Positions 32,732 to 43,850 of a stretch of 64,000 bases of DNA are shown here, one piece after another (position 1 is the stretch's first letter; the number at the start of each line of letters is the position of its first letter). Location of the stretch: positions 403,547,389 through 403,611,388 of the forward strand of contig NC_081408.1 in assembly GCF_030272615.1 (NCBI RefSeq), given 5' to 3'. Below the pieces are notes generated by a model. The model saw nothing but the letters and a program-made list of their open reading frames with translations. It had not been told where the DNA came from and did not search any database. A program made the translations under genes and the position numbers. The DNA is from Cryptomeria japonica. Its lineage: Eukaryota; Streptophyta; Pinopsida; Cupressales; Cupressaceae.

Positions 32732-33403
32732 TGTTGAACACACATGACTAAAAGGGGTGATGAATGAGTTTGGAACTTCAAAATAGATTATTAATAAATA
32801 ACATTAACTTACTTAGTAATAACACATTAATCATCAGTACACAAGCATCAACCATCAACACATCAACACCAAATTTACATGGAAAACCCAAATAGGGAAA
32901 AATAGCAGTGAGAATCTAACTCAGAATATGAATAACAATATTTACAATATTTTAGGCTTACTTCCAAGGAGCACCAACACCTAAAGGACTTGTAGAACTA
33001 AGGTGAACAACCTTAGGCAAGATACAAAGAGGACTTACTCAACTGAATATCACTTCTTTAGGACAAGATACAAACTATTGTCGAATACTCGCTGTTAATC
33101 AACAATGAATGAAATAATTGAATTGAAACTGAGAAGGGTTCTCCTAAACATGAAATTTTCCTTGAACAATTGGATCAAGTGACCAACATCATGACAAACA
33201 TCTCTGATAATCTTCACTATCACAACCCATTGTCTTGTAGAATATTTTACCTTCAAATCTCTTCTCAAACTGACTTTTTCCCAACCACAAACTCAAATAT
33301 GCTTGCAAATCATTTTCATACATCTCACACAATTCACCTCTTATCACTTCACAATTCATCTATCCACACATCTTAAATATGAGATACAACATTGAAATCC
33401 TAT
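32732..33403 (-). repeat. Fragment of a third copia-type LTR (D)
   Basis: It carries the block found in the A and B LTRs, in the same order and spacing: a short G run followed by TGAATGA (about 32755), CAACACCAAATTTACATGGAAAACC (split words near 32866), then AAATAGGGAAAAA and GTGAGAAT. Outside that block it differs from A and B, so it is a different family. It stops at the start of element C (33404). The left edge is uncertain. Confidence 0.45.
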
Positions 33404-34578
33404 TGTAGCATCCTAAATAGTACTCCCTTACAATTAAGTCTATATTTAGGGCCCTCACCTTAGTGTTTGTACCCCAATGCTTAATTAAGACCTAGCTATG
33501 CTTGCATCATGCAAATATGGCCTTATTTTAACTTTATGCATCACATGACCCCTTAGTTATAGCCCTAAACTGGGGTAGGACTAGAGCATGGCATCTTGGT
33601 CCTTATTGGGACCATGGAACCATGCCTTGGTCCTCCCTATTTGGGCCCCATTTTGAACCCCTTGGGCACTTTCAAATTTGGGTGAGAAACCTAGCCCCAT
33701 GTCAACTTATGTCCGAAAATTAGCATGTTATGTGATGGGAAATTATATAAGGAGGCTTTCCCCTCTCATTTTGATATACGGATACAAAGATAGAAGGGAA
33801 AAATTATAATCACAAGGAATTCAAGAAATCAAGCATAGAAGTATTCTCCATGGTTGCATTCTTCATTCATCAATTAGGGAGCAACATTGCATCATTCATA
33901 TGCAAGCATGTGTGTGTGTGATTAGGGTTTTTTCATGTCGATACCATTTTATACAACATATGTGATTACATTCAAGAAGAAAAGCATCATTATCAGTCAT
34001 TGCAGATCTAAGATATATCTTTCCATTATTTATTTCAGTATTTGCAACATTTCATTTAAAGTTGATTCCTTAACCAGGATTTGACTTAGTCAAACCCCTA
34101 TTCCCAACATATTTCCCCTTCTTTCTATTTGCAGGAAATAGGTACGAAGCCACAATCTTTAGGATGGGCATTATTTATAGTGATGAATCAATCCCCCTTC
34201 AGTGTGCAGAAAGTTCAGAGCACCATGGTGAAATTTGCCATGAACCCGACATTTTAGGAGCTCTTTCAAGTATCAAGTCTGAATCTACTTATATTTCTCA
34301 GATCCAGGTGCATGCCTCAATACAATGACCGTAACTTGTTGTTTTTATGTTTTTACCTTTATTTCCCACACTTTACCCTAATTTCAGCAATTCAACTTAC
34401 AAAAGAGAATAAATCAATTCATCCATTGAACCCTGACAATATTTCAGTCCTTACCCTTGTTGGTTTGTGACTACATCTATTGGATTCAAACCCTCTTTTG
34501 AATGTAATTGGTCCCTAAGCAAAAACTAGCGGTTTTCATCCTTCTTGTGGTAGAAACCATAATTTTTCACCTATTAAA
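33404..34578 (+). repeat. Element C 5' LTR
   Basis: It starts TGTAGCATCCTAAAT. It matches 62637-63824 along its length, including CTTAATTAAGACCTA and AGTGATGAATCAAT segments. Its last bases are ATTAAA where the other copy has ATTACA, so the terminal CA seems mutated. Confidence 0.7.
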
Positions 34579-34600
34579 TTTTGGTGAACCCAACTCCTTA
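34579..34600 (+). other. Possible primer-binding site of element C
   Basis: TTTTGGTGAACCCAACTCC follows the LTR end. The position fits a PBS and the start TTGGTG.. is tRNA-3'-end-like, but the tRNA was not identified. Confidence 0.35.
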
Positions 34601-35260
34601 CACCTTAATTTATGATTTATGTTCTTAGATATGAGTTCTATGTGTATTTCAAGTTCAAATTTTCACTTACAAGTTCAATTTCCAATTAAATTAAAAAAAT
34701 TATGAGGTTAATTTCACAAAAAACCCTAACTTTTATTTCTTAATTTGGATTAATTATTTTAGATCTGGGTGTTTGCAAATTTCAAATTCAAATTTTCGTT
34801 TACAAGTTTAATTTCCAATTAAATTTTAAAAAATTTAGAGGTTTCACAAAAAACCCTAATTTTTTAAATTTGAAATTGAATGCGGGTTGTCAAAATTTGG
34901 ATCAATAATTTGCAAGGTCTGATTTGGGAACATTTTTAATTATCAAATTCGCACTCAGATCTTCTTTTAATTAAATTACATAAATTAAGAGGTTTAATTC
35001 ACAAAAAACCTAATTTATTAATTTGATTTTTGGGTTGCATAATTTTTCAAATCCATTTTCAGATATGACCTTTATGATATTTTATGCTATGATTTAGAAG
35101 TATTTATTTTTTAAATTCACAAATCAAATCTCTCAATTAATTGGTTAATCAATCACTTTTACTAAATTTTGTATTGTTTAATCACAATTTTCAAATTTGA
35201 AATTCAAAATTTCCTCCTTTATTCAATTTTCCATGCATGTATTGAGTGAATTTCTTGAAT
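34601..35260. other. Element C leader, non-coding
   Basis: AT-rich sequence with four imperfect repeats of a unit like TTCACAAAAAACCCTAA flanked by TTTAATTTCCAATTAAATT (near 34710, 34845 and 34995, with a weaker trace beyond). It is a plausible untranslated leader. Confidence 0.45.
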
Positions 35261-35779
35261 ATGGAGTTTTTATCTTATTTTTCTAGTTCAATTTCAAGTT
35301 ACATTAAAGATTTTCATGATGTTACCTTTCATGATGATAACCTAGTTCTTCCTTTCATTTATAGCTATGATATACCCTCTCCCAAAATTGATCTCATTAA
35401 TGAGTGTCCATTGGTGCAAAAAGGAAATATGGACACTTCTTTCAAAGATATTCGTCCTAAAGATTAATCTTTGGTGAATGATGTTCATCCTTCTCCTAAA
35501 ATTTACCTCCCCTATAAGGTTTATTTGGTGCAAGAGGATGATATTGTGGCTACTTTTCCTAGCAATACCATACCTTCTTTTCACGATCTCTCCCCTAGAG
35601 ATGAAGCATTAATGACACATGATAGTACCTTTCCTAATGTCTGTCTTAATCACAAAGATACCTTAGAGAAAGAGGATGATTGTTTTTCCCATCATTATAA
35701 TGTTTCCAATGCCCTCTCTCCTAAAAATGAAGAACCTAACAAAGATCAAATCAATGTCATTCATATTGTTGAGAACCCT
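35261..35779 (+). pseudogene. Unrecognised element C protein, N-terminal part
   Basis: I do not recognise this protein. From the ATG at 35261 the frame reads MEFLSYFSSSISSYIKDF and is rich in Ser, Pro, Asp and His. A single TAA at 35465 is followed by another 104 codons in the same frame. It contains short repeated phrases (SPKIDLI, HPSPKIYLP, LSPRDEALM, LSPKNEEPN). It is cut at 35779 by copia B2; reading resumes in the same frame at 42445 once the element and one target duplication are ignored. The in-phase continuation across the insertion suggests that this was one coding region when B2 arrived. No retroelement domain, signal peptide or membrane segment is evident. Gag-like or spacer protein of a non-autonomous element are guesses. 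Confidence 0.5.
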
Positions 35780-36824
35780 TGTAGGTCCCGGAGACAACTG
35801 AGAGGGGGGGGTGAATCAATTGTCTAATAAATTCAAACCAAAAACTTATTAACCAACTTAATGCTTAATACCGGTAAATCAATTAAGTATGCCAGTAGAC
35901 AGTGTTAACAGTAAATTGCTATACCGGTAAGAATTAATGCATGAAACATAAGCACAAAGTCATCCACAACACATGACACCAATATTTGTACGTGGAAACC
36001 CTGTAAGGGAAAAACCATGGTGGGAAACCTTACCCACAATCAGATGATACTACTGCAGATAGTAAGTGTACAAAGAGGAGTCTACACATGCAGAAAGGCC
36101 AATAGCCTAGAGCTCACTACTCAATCACAAATGGGAGTCACACTGACTACAGTTGGATGGTTAAATCCAATAAGAATGTACTATGCAAAATCGCATCTTC
36201 ATATGCTAAATTCAGTACCGATGTAATGCTGATATGCTTCTACAAAAACCTAATTTCACCTTTAGATGATGTCTTCGTGTATACCTTTGCTTGATCTCAC
36301 ATATATCTTTACTCAAACCTTTTCCGCATTCCACACTTGATCTTACAAATAAGATCTTACATTTATAACATATCCTAAGACCAATTTTAGTAGGTCGGCT
36401 CTACAATAAAAACATTTAATAAATAATACAATATCCGATTCAATAACTGATTAAACATGTCGGCATAATGCATTTACAACAATAATAAATCATCTCCATA
36501 GCATGCCATGCTGATCTGGAAAAGATAAACCTGCCAGTGTAACCCTAGATAACCTAGACCTATTTGCCGGTAAAAGAAAATATGCAAATAAGAATATATC
36601 AATGATTATTACTTCAAAATAAAGTGTCCACATGATATCTTCGACATTACCAAGTGTCTTCCATGTCATTTCTGGTACCGATGAACAATATATCCTGTCG
36701 GTGAACCATATACCAGTAACTGTTGCACAGTTTACTGTTTGCCGGTGAATGTTGCTAGCTCTTCAAAGTAGGTGTATTTAGTAGGTGTTGACATCAATGA
36801 CAAAACCATACCAAAATACCAACA
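35780..36824 (-). repeat. Copia B2 3' LTR
   Basis: It is TGTAGGTCCCGG..ATACCAACA on the plus strand, 1045 bp. It is about 95% identical by eye to the 5' LTR and starts TGTAGG where B1 has TGTTAGG. Confidence 0.88.
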
Positions 36825-36839
36825 ATCTCCCCCTTTGGC
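36825..36839 (-). other. Copia B2 polypurine tract
   Basis: GCCAAAGGGGGAGAT on the minus strand abuts the 3' LTR; identical to B1 and A. Confidence 0.85.
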
Positions 36840-37198
36840 ATTGATGGCAACACAAGATGGAAAAACCATCAAAGTGCCAAAAAAACAACAATCTTCATTT
36901 CTCCCCCTGGGAGTGACAATACCATTTCTCCCCTTGGGACTGACAATACCAATCTTTCATGTGTCTTTCAAAATTTCTCCCCTAAAATCTCTTTTTCTTA
37001 CCAAAAAGATAATGTTTTTCCATAGATCTCTCTCCCCGTTTGACATCAAATGTCAAAGTCACAAAAGGTCAAGTTCATACAAAATACCAACCAATTCAAT
37101 ATACCAACTGCTCCTCTTGAGAAGTAGCTTCCTCATCAAAATACCGGAATAAAAGATTTGTCTTTTAATTATGCCGGTTGATGACAATCATCAACTGT

Positions 37199-38789
37199 CT
37201 AAGTCTCTACCGGTGGTGGTATGACTCCGAGCTGATCTCCAAGCTACTCAAAAGTTTCCTTAGGCAAAGGTTTTGTGAAAATATTTGCAAGTTGTTCTTT
37301 AGTATTCACATAAACCAGTTTTATCTCTTTTTCTTCAAAAATTCAGTTTGATAGAAACATGTTTTCTTTTAAAATGTAATACCGGATTTTTAGATATATC
37401 AATTGCTATAGTGTTATCACAGTATATTGTAATAGGTTCCTTGCATTTTACTTTTATGTCTTTTAACATTTTCTTAAGCCAAAGTACCTGTCTATAGTTT
37501 GTTGCTGCTGCAACATATTCTGATTCTGCTGTTGATAAAGATGTACAACTCTATTTCTTACTTAACCAAGAAACTAATCTCTTTCCAAGAAAGAATGCTC
37601 CTCCAGTGGTGTTTTTTCTATCATCCACATCTCTTGCCCAATTTGCATCTGTGTATGCATATAGATCAAAATTTTCATCTTTAGGATACCATAATCCAAG
37701 ATTTGTTGTGCCTTGTAAGTACTGGAAAATCCTTTTTACTGCTGATTCATGATTTTCCCTAGGATTACTTTGAAATCTAGAACTATACATATTGCATTCA
37801 TAATATCAGGTCTGGTTTGTGTCAAATATAGTAAACCTCCTATCATAGATTTGTATCTAGTTGGATTAACAGGTGTAGATTCATCCCTTTGAGATAATTT
37901 GTCATTTGTAGTCATAGGTGTGCTTACCGGTTTAGAGTTCTCCATCCCAAATTTCTTAAGTAGTTCTTTCAAGTACTTAGATTGACTCAAAAATATGCCT
38001 TTATCAGTCTGTAAAATGTGTAATCCTAAAAAGAATTTTATTTCTCCGATCATAGACATTTCAAATTCTTGCTGCATTTCAAGAGAAAATTCTTTGCATA
38101 ATTCATCTTCTCCTCCAAAGATTATATCATCAACAAATACTTCAATAATCAAGATGTCATCATTAGTTACTTTGTAATATAAATTGCTATCTGCATTTCC
38201 TTTAGTAAAACCAATCTTTAAAAGATACTTATCCAATCTTGCATACCAAGCTCTTGGAGCTTATTTTAATCCATACAGAGCTTTTCTTAATCTACAAACC
38301 ATATCATTGTCATCTGTCAAGGAAAATCCATCAGGTTGTTCAATATAGACTTCCTCTTCAAGATCTCCATTCAAAAAGGCACATTTAATATCCATTTGAG
38401 AAACTTTTTAATCCTTGTGAGCTGCAAAAGCCAAGAATAATCTAACTGCCTCAATTCTAGCTACCGGTGCAAAGGTTTCATTGTAATCAACTCCTTCTTT
38501 CTGAGAATATCCCTTACACACTAGTCTTGCTTTATTTCTAACAGCCTTACCATCTTCATTAAGTTTGTTTCTAAATACCCATTTGGTTCGAATTACATTT
38601 TTATTTTTAGGCCGGGCAACTAATGTCCAAGTATTATTTTTCTCAATTTGTCCTAATTCTTCTTTCATAGCTTTAATCCAAAATTCATCTTCACATGCCT
38701 CATTGATAGATAATGGTTCAATTTGAGAAATAAGACATACCTCTTCATTTGCCAATCTTCCTCTTGTCATGACTCCTTTAAATTTGCTT
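37199..38789 (-). pseudogene. Copia B2 reverse transcriptase-RNase H, broken
   Basis: RT segments are [60 protein letters not shown], the catalytic VFVDDIIFGGEDE (about 38130) and FLSQSKYLKELLKKFGMEN. RNase H segments are AYTDANWARDVDDRK and GGAFFLGKRLVSWLSKK, then TAG. That last stop (37551-37553) is at the same codon as in B1. Other stops follow AAHKD (38408) and ALYGLK (about 38262). About 18 bp of RNase H are missing near 37340 compared with B1, and a TAG stands in the C-terminal FE*LGDQLG. The final stop is at about 37199. Confidence 0.87.
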
Positions 38790-40479
38790 CCAATTATCTG
38801 ATCTTCAGAATGATTCAGTCTTACATACCAGGGTGTCTTAGTCTGTTGTTGTTCTTCAATTACTATGGAATCCTCTGATGATATCAGAGTAACTGGATCA
38901 TCATTCTATACTGGTGGATTTATTGTTGGTCCATTTGTCATAATTTATGTTACCGGTTCAGAGTCGATATACCTTGAAGTTTCCCTGAATTGTTCATCAA
39001 TCTTTACATTTGTACTCTCAACAATTTTTTGTAATCTTTTATTAAAACATCTATAGGCCTCGCTCTTAGATGAATAACCAAGAAATATTCCTTCATCACT
39101 TCTAGGATCAAACTTGCCAATATACTCATCTCTTCTAATATAACATTTACTTCCAAAAATTCTGAAGTACTTAAGAGTAGGAATATTACCAAACCATAGT
39201 TCATGAGGGGTCTTACCAGTTTCACCTTTGATGTGAACTTTGTTGAATGTATAGACAACAGTGCTTACTGCCTCTCTCCAGTACACATGTGGTAGATTAG
39301 CTTCTGATAACATACTTCTTGCTGCATCCAAAATAGTTCTATTTTTTCTTTCAACAACTCCATTCTGTTGTGGTGTGTGAGGTGCTAATAACTGTCTTTT
39401 GATTCCATTTACTTCATAGAATGTATTAAAATCTTTAGATGTGAATTCTCCTCCTTGATCTGATCTTAAACATTTAATTTTCTTACCGGTTTCATTTTCA
39501 ACCATTGCTTTGAATAGTTTGAACTTCCCAAGTGCTTCTGATTTTTTTCTGAGAAAAGTAACCCAACACATTCTAGAATAATCATCAATAATTAGCATGA
39601 AATATCTATCACCTTGTAAGCTTTTAGTTCTAACTGGACCACATAAATCAGTGTGAATTAAATCAAGGGCATTATTGGATTTTTCTGGAATACTTTTGAA
39701 ACTAGCTCTAACTTGTTTTCCAAATTGACATTCCTTGCAAATTGTATTATGAGGTTTCACAATTTTAGGTAGATCTCTAACTTCCTTAGAAGTACTGATT
39801 TTTACCATGCAATCAAAATTTACATGACATAATCTTTTATGCCATAGCTAACTTTCATCTATATGTGCAATTAAGCATGCCTTTTCACTGTTATTCAAAT
39901 GAAAGATATTACCTCTAGTCTAATTACCGGTTGCAATTTCCAAACCAGTTCTATTCATGATTTTGCATTTTCCATTTTTAAATTGTAACTGAAAACATTT
40001 CTCAACTAATTGACCAACACTTAAAAGATTATGTTTTAATCCTTCAACATAGTAGATATTGTCAGTGTTATGTTTACCACCAAGAGATAATGAACCCTTA
40101 CCTTTGATTGAACAGGCTTTGTCATCTCCAAATCTTACTAAACCTCCATTGTATTCTTGAAAGTTCAAGAATTTACCTTTGTCTCCAGTCATGTGATGTG
40201 AGCATCCTGAGTCAATAATCCATTCATCCTTTGATTCAACTTTAGCCTCTAGGGCTTGTTCTACTGGTTGAGCAATAGGTGTCGGTTGATCTTCTGTTAT
40301 AGCAACAAAAACCCATCCATTGTCTGTTGGATCCTCATCAGAATCATCAGTCACACCTTCATCAACAATGTAACAAGATTTGTCTTTGTTCTTTTTAAAT
40401 CTGTATCTCTGATATTCTGGATTAGGCTTGTATGTTCTTCTAGCTTCTTCTCTTAGTGTAGCATGTCTATCAGGGCATC
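38790..40479 (-). pseudogene. Copia B2 protease and integrase, mostly intact
   Basis: The protease has DEWIIDSGCSHHMTGDKGKF (Asp at about 40212), preceded by a 37-residue stretch that B1 lacks. The integrase zinc lead is LWHKRLCHVNFDCM..CKECQFGK. The core triad is complete: LDLIHTDLCGP, CLRSDQGGEFTS and QQNGVVERKNRT. The C-terminal part is HELWFGNIPTLKYFRIFGSKCY..FDPRSDEGIFLGYSSKS. Stops are a TAG (39920) where B1 has Gln and a TAG (about 39847) where B1 has Trp. The core from 39808 to 38945 is a continuous 287-codon frame. Confidence 0.87.
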
Positions 40480-41338
40480 TTGAAGCCATATGACAAATCT
40501 TATTGTAGTTAAAACATTTAAAGGGTGCTTTACCTTCATACTTACTTCCAATTGGACCTTTTGGCATTTTACTTGCAAATAGTGCTTCAAGTTCTTCAAG
40601 CTCTTCAATCTCCTTTCAGGTTTCTTCAAGTTCTCTTGCATAAAAGGCTCTCCAGTCTGATTTGTCAAAGGATGGAGTAGATGATGTTGATGCTTTGAAG
40701 GCCAAATCAGTTTTTATAGTAGTAACCTGACCAAATTCCTCAATTTCAAAAGTTGAAAGTTTTCCAATCAATGTATCCCTAGTTACTAATGTATTAGGCA
40801 TTGTTCTCAACTCATTTATAGTAGTAACCTTCATTTTATATGCCGGTGGAAAACCTCTTAAGATTTTTGAAACAATCTCATCTTCACTCAAGGTTCCTCC
40901 ACAACATTTGATACCCAAAACAATTTCATTTGCTCTTTCCATAAAAGCAGAAATCCTTTCATCTTCTTCCATTTTCAGATGTTCATACCTAACTCGGAGG
41001 CTTTCAAGTTTTGCAATTTTGACTGTGGAGTCCCCTTCATTCAGTGTTTCCAAATGATCCCAAATAGCTTTAGCAGTAGACCTATCTAATAATCCCATGA
41101 TTTTTTGATCTGATAATGCGCTCAAGAGTGCTTCTCTTGCTTTGCAATCATTTTCTTCATCTTTAGCTAAAGTAGTGGGAGCAATCTGTCCAGCTACAAC
41201 AGCAGTATAACCATTCTTAGTAACTTCCCAGATGTCTTTACCAATGCAATTCAAATGTGTCTCCATTCTGATTTTCCATATCCCATAGTTGGTTCCATCA
41301 AGTTTAGGACTATCCTTTCTGAAATAATTAGTAGACAT
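40480..41338 (-). pseudogene. Copia B2 gag
   Basis: The Met at 41338 (MSTNYFRKDSPKLDGTNYG) is 38 bp after the PBS and gives a 240-codon frame. It contains the copia gag core: WKIRMETHLNCIGKDIWEV, TAKAIWDHLETLNEGDS, LESLRVRYEHLKMEEDERI, SEDEIVSKILRGFPP and TRDTLIGKLSTFEIEEFG. A TGA at 40616 (AGA in B1) cuts off the nucleocapsid. The knuckle beyond it reads CFNYNKICHMASRC, with Tyr for the second Cys and Cys for the Gly, so zinc binding is lost. Confidence 0.87.
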
Positions 41339-41375
41339 TGGATCTCCTCAAGTTGCTAAACTTCTGCAAAAAGAG

Positions 41376-41395
41376 GACTAGGCTCTGATACCAAT
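41376..41395 (-). other. Copia B2 primer-binding site
   Basis: TTGGTATCAGAGCCTAGTCC on the minus strand next to the 5' LTR end: a canonical Met-tRNA-type site. Confidence 0.85.
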
Positions 41396-42439
41396 TGTAG
41401 GTCCCGGAGACAACTGAGAGGGGGGGTGTGAATCAGTTGTCTAATAAATTCATACCAAAAACTTATTAACCAACTTAATGCTTAATACCGGTAAATTAGT
41501 TAAGTATGCCAATAGATAGTGTTAATAGTAAATTGCTATACCTGTAAGAATTAATGCATGAAACATAAGCACAAAGTCATCCACAACACATGACACCAAT
41601 ATTTGTACGTGGAAACCCTGTAAGGGAAAACCACGGTGGGAAACCTTACCCACAATTAGATGATACTACTGCAGATAGTAAGTGTACAAAGAGGAGTCTG
41701 CACATGCAGAAAGGCCAACAGCCTAGAGCTCACTGCTCAATCACAAATGGGAGTCACACTGACTACAGTTGGATGGTTAAATCCAATAAGAATGTACTGT
41801 GCAAAATCGCATCTTCATATGTTGAATTCAGTACCGGTGTAATACTACTATGCTTATACAAAAACCTAACTTCACCTTCAGATGATGTCTTCGTGTATAC
41901 CTCTGCTTGATCTCGCATATATCTTTACTCAAACCTTTTCCGCATTCCACACTTGATCTTACAAATAAGATCTTACATTTATACCATACCCTAAGACCAA
42001 TTTTAGTAGGTCAGCTCTACAATAAAAACATTTTATAAATAATACAATATCCGATGCAATAACCGATTAAACATGTCGGCTTAATGCTTTTACAACAATA
42101 ATAAATCATCTCCATAGCATGCCATGCTGATCTGGAAAAGATAAATCTGCCGGTGTAACCCTAGATAACCTGGACCTATTTGCCGGTAAAATCAAATATG
42201 CAAATAAGAATATATCAATGATTATTACTTAAAAATAAAGTGTCCACATGATAGCTTCGACATTACCAAGTGTCTTCCATGTCATTTCAGGTACCGGTGA
42301 ACAATATATCCTGCCGGTGAACCATATACCAGTAACAGTTGCACAGTTTACTGTTTGCCGGTGAATGTTGCTGGATCTTCAAAGTAGGTGTATTTAGTAG
42401 GTGTTGACATCAATGAAAAAACCATACCAAATACCAACA
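41396..42439 (-). repeat. Copia B2 5' LTR
   Basis: It is 1044 bp, TGTAGGTCCCGG..ATACCAACA. It contains a TATAAATG box (minus strand, 41976-41983) and the adjacent GATCTTA-CAAA-TAAGATC inverted repeat. Confidence 0.88.
41976..41983 (-). promoter_or_regulatory. TATA box of copia B2
   Basis: TATAAATG on the minus strand in the 5' LTR, immediately upstream of the inverted repeat GATCTTA/TAAGATC. It is conserved at the same place in B1 (7527-7534; TATAAATA at 13041-13048) and in the B2 3' LTR. Confidence 0.5.
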
Positions 42440-42444
42440 ACCCT

Positions 42445-43014
42445 AAGATTGTTCCTAATTATCATGTAGTGCCTTACACATATAATAATGAAGTATTTTC
42501 TTTGGAAACTGATGAGAACATGCGAACTGAAGAACAATATGCTTTGTTAGTTCCTACAATCCTCTCAACAACTCAAACAAATAAACCATCTCCTACTAAA
42601 GAAGTTCCTAAAGAACCCTTGAAGGATGATGGGGGTTCATTAGATTTCACACCCTTTTCTAGAAAATCTAAGATGCCTAAATTTGATAATAAAAATTCTT
42701 ATCCTAACATGTGTCTAGAAATTGATTGGGCCTCTTTAAACTTCAATCCAATTCCACCTAAGAGTAAACCCTCTCTTGATCCTACACATGAATACAATGG
42801 ACAAGTTCTAGGATGTGTGCAACAAAGTCTTGAAAGTCACGAGAAATCATACTTTTCTAGTGAAAAGCTAGGTTTCCAACCTCTTCCTTTGTCAACACCC
42901 CCTCCTCCATTGCCTAGTGAATCCAAATCTTCTCATTCCAATATGGTATTACAACAAGATAATTTTTTTTTCCGATCTTCTTCATGCCAATTTAATGTCT
43001 CTTCTTTGGCATAA
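42445..43014 (+). pseudogene. Unrecognised element C protein, C-terminal part
   Basis: This continues, in phase, the frame cut at 35779. The piece has 189 codons and a natural-looking TAA at 43012. The sequence is Pro/Ser/Lys-rich, with DGGSLDFTPFSRKSKMPKF and IDWASLNFNPIPPKSKPSL, which look like two diverged copies of a phrase (S/A-S-L-D/N-F-x-P..KSK). A PPPPLPSESKSSHS low-complexity stretch lies near the end. One frame over, a basic HKRRRKRRQYLE segment follows the stop, so a late frameshift is possible. The repeated SP.. and P.SKP phrases also link it to the N-terminal part. Function unknown. Confidence 0.5.
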
Positions 43015-43325
43015 AAGAAGAAGGAAACGTAGACAATATCTTGAAAATTCTTCTTTTTACAAGAATTATCAAATTCATAGCCATTCTACTAACAAGTGTC
43101 AAGATTTTAAAATAAAAATACATTATATTGATTTAGGTGTCATAAAAGTAACATGTGATAATGAATGACATTTTTCTCATAATCATTACAAATAACATTC
43201 AAGTTCCTATTATAATGCTCCTCACTATGTGACATTGTTAGCCTACCTTTTGGGGGCTCATTGTCATTCATGGTGGTACAATTTCAGGTTTAATCATACT
43301 TAGTGAGAAACATAATAGTCTATTT
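43015..43325. other. Element C internal region, non-coding
   Basis: AT-rich sequence following the open frame. It contains CTTTTGGGGGCTCATT at about 43247 but no further supported feature. Confidence 0.45.
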
Positions 43326-43850
43326 ATTCTTATCTCTATTCTTGGGGGGCAAGAATATTATCTTTCCTCTTTCCAAGGTTTCACTATTTCCTTTATGGAT
43401 TTTATTCTTCATAACCTAATGTCCTTTCTTACATAGAATTATCCTTCATGTAAATACATGTTTGTTCCTTGGTTAAGACCTATTCTTTGTTTGAAACGAC
43501 ATGTACCTTATGAATAATCTCTCCTTATGGAATGTGTGATCCTTTATCCTATTTTTTCGTTGTCCTCTTGCTTGTGGGGCAAGGATGGCATTTTCCTTCT
43601 CTCTCTCCTTTTTAAACATTACCTCTTCTTTTGTGTTGCATTTTTCATAACTTGATGTCCTTTCTTGCATATAATTATCCTTCATGCGAGTGCATGTGTG
43701 TCCCTTGGTTAGGACTTAATTCTTTGTTTGAAACAATACGTTTCTTATGAATAATCTCTCTTTGGAGGTTGTGTAATTCTTCTTGTTGTCCTTATACCTA
43801 GGCAACAATGATATTTCTCTCTCTCCTTTCTAAGGATCCACTTTTCCTTT
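43326..43850 (+). repeat. Imperfect tandem repeat, about 237-bp unit, in element C
   Basis: A unit beginning CATAACCTAATGTCC (43411) recurs as CATAACTTGATGTCC (43647). It includes ATTATCCTTCATG, TTCTTTGTTTGAAAC, CTTATGAATAATCTCTC and a GGGGCAAGGAT/CTCTCTCC segment. A third partial copy of the last segment precedes the first unit (about 43340-43385). The copies are diverged but collinear. Confidence 0.6.

Larger units (their letters stand above)
35780..42439 (-). mobile_element. Ty1/copia element B2
   Basis: This 6660-bp element belongs to the same family as B1. It has LTRs of 1045 and 1044 bp, a canonical PBS, a polypurine tract, and a perfect ACCCT duplication on both sides (35775-35779 and 42440-42444). 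It lies inside the open frame of element C. Gag, protease and integrase are largely intact apart from scattered stops. RT-RNase H is broken by several stops and a small deletion. Confidence 0.93.

Noticed and set aside
33404-34578. Conserved exon or promoter, because of the long similarity to 62637-63824
   Set aside because: TG start, a polypurine tract before one copy and a PBS-like site after the other make an LTR pair the better explanation.
35246-35260. Start of the element C frame at 35246
   Set aside because: That codon is GTG; the first ATG in frame is 35261, which was used.
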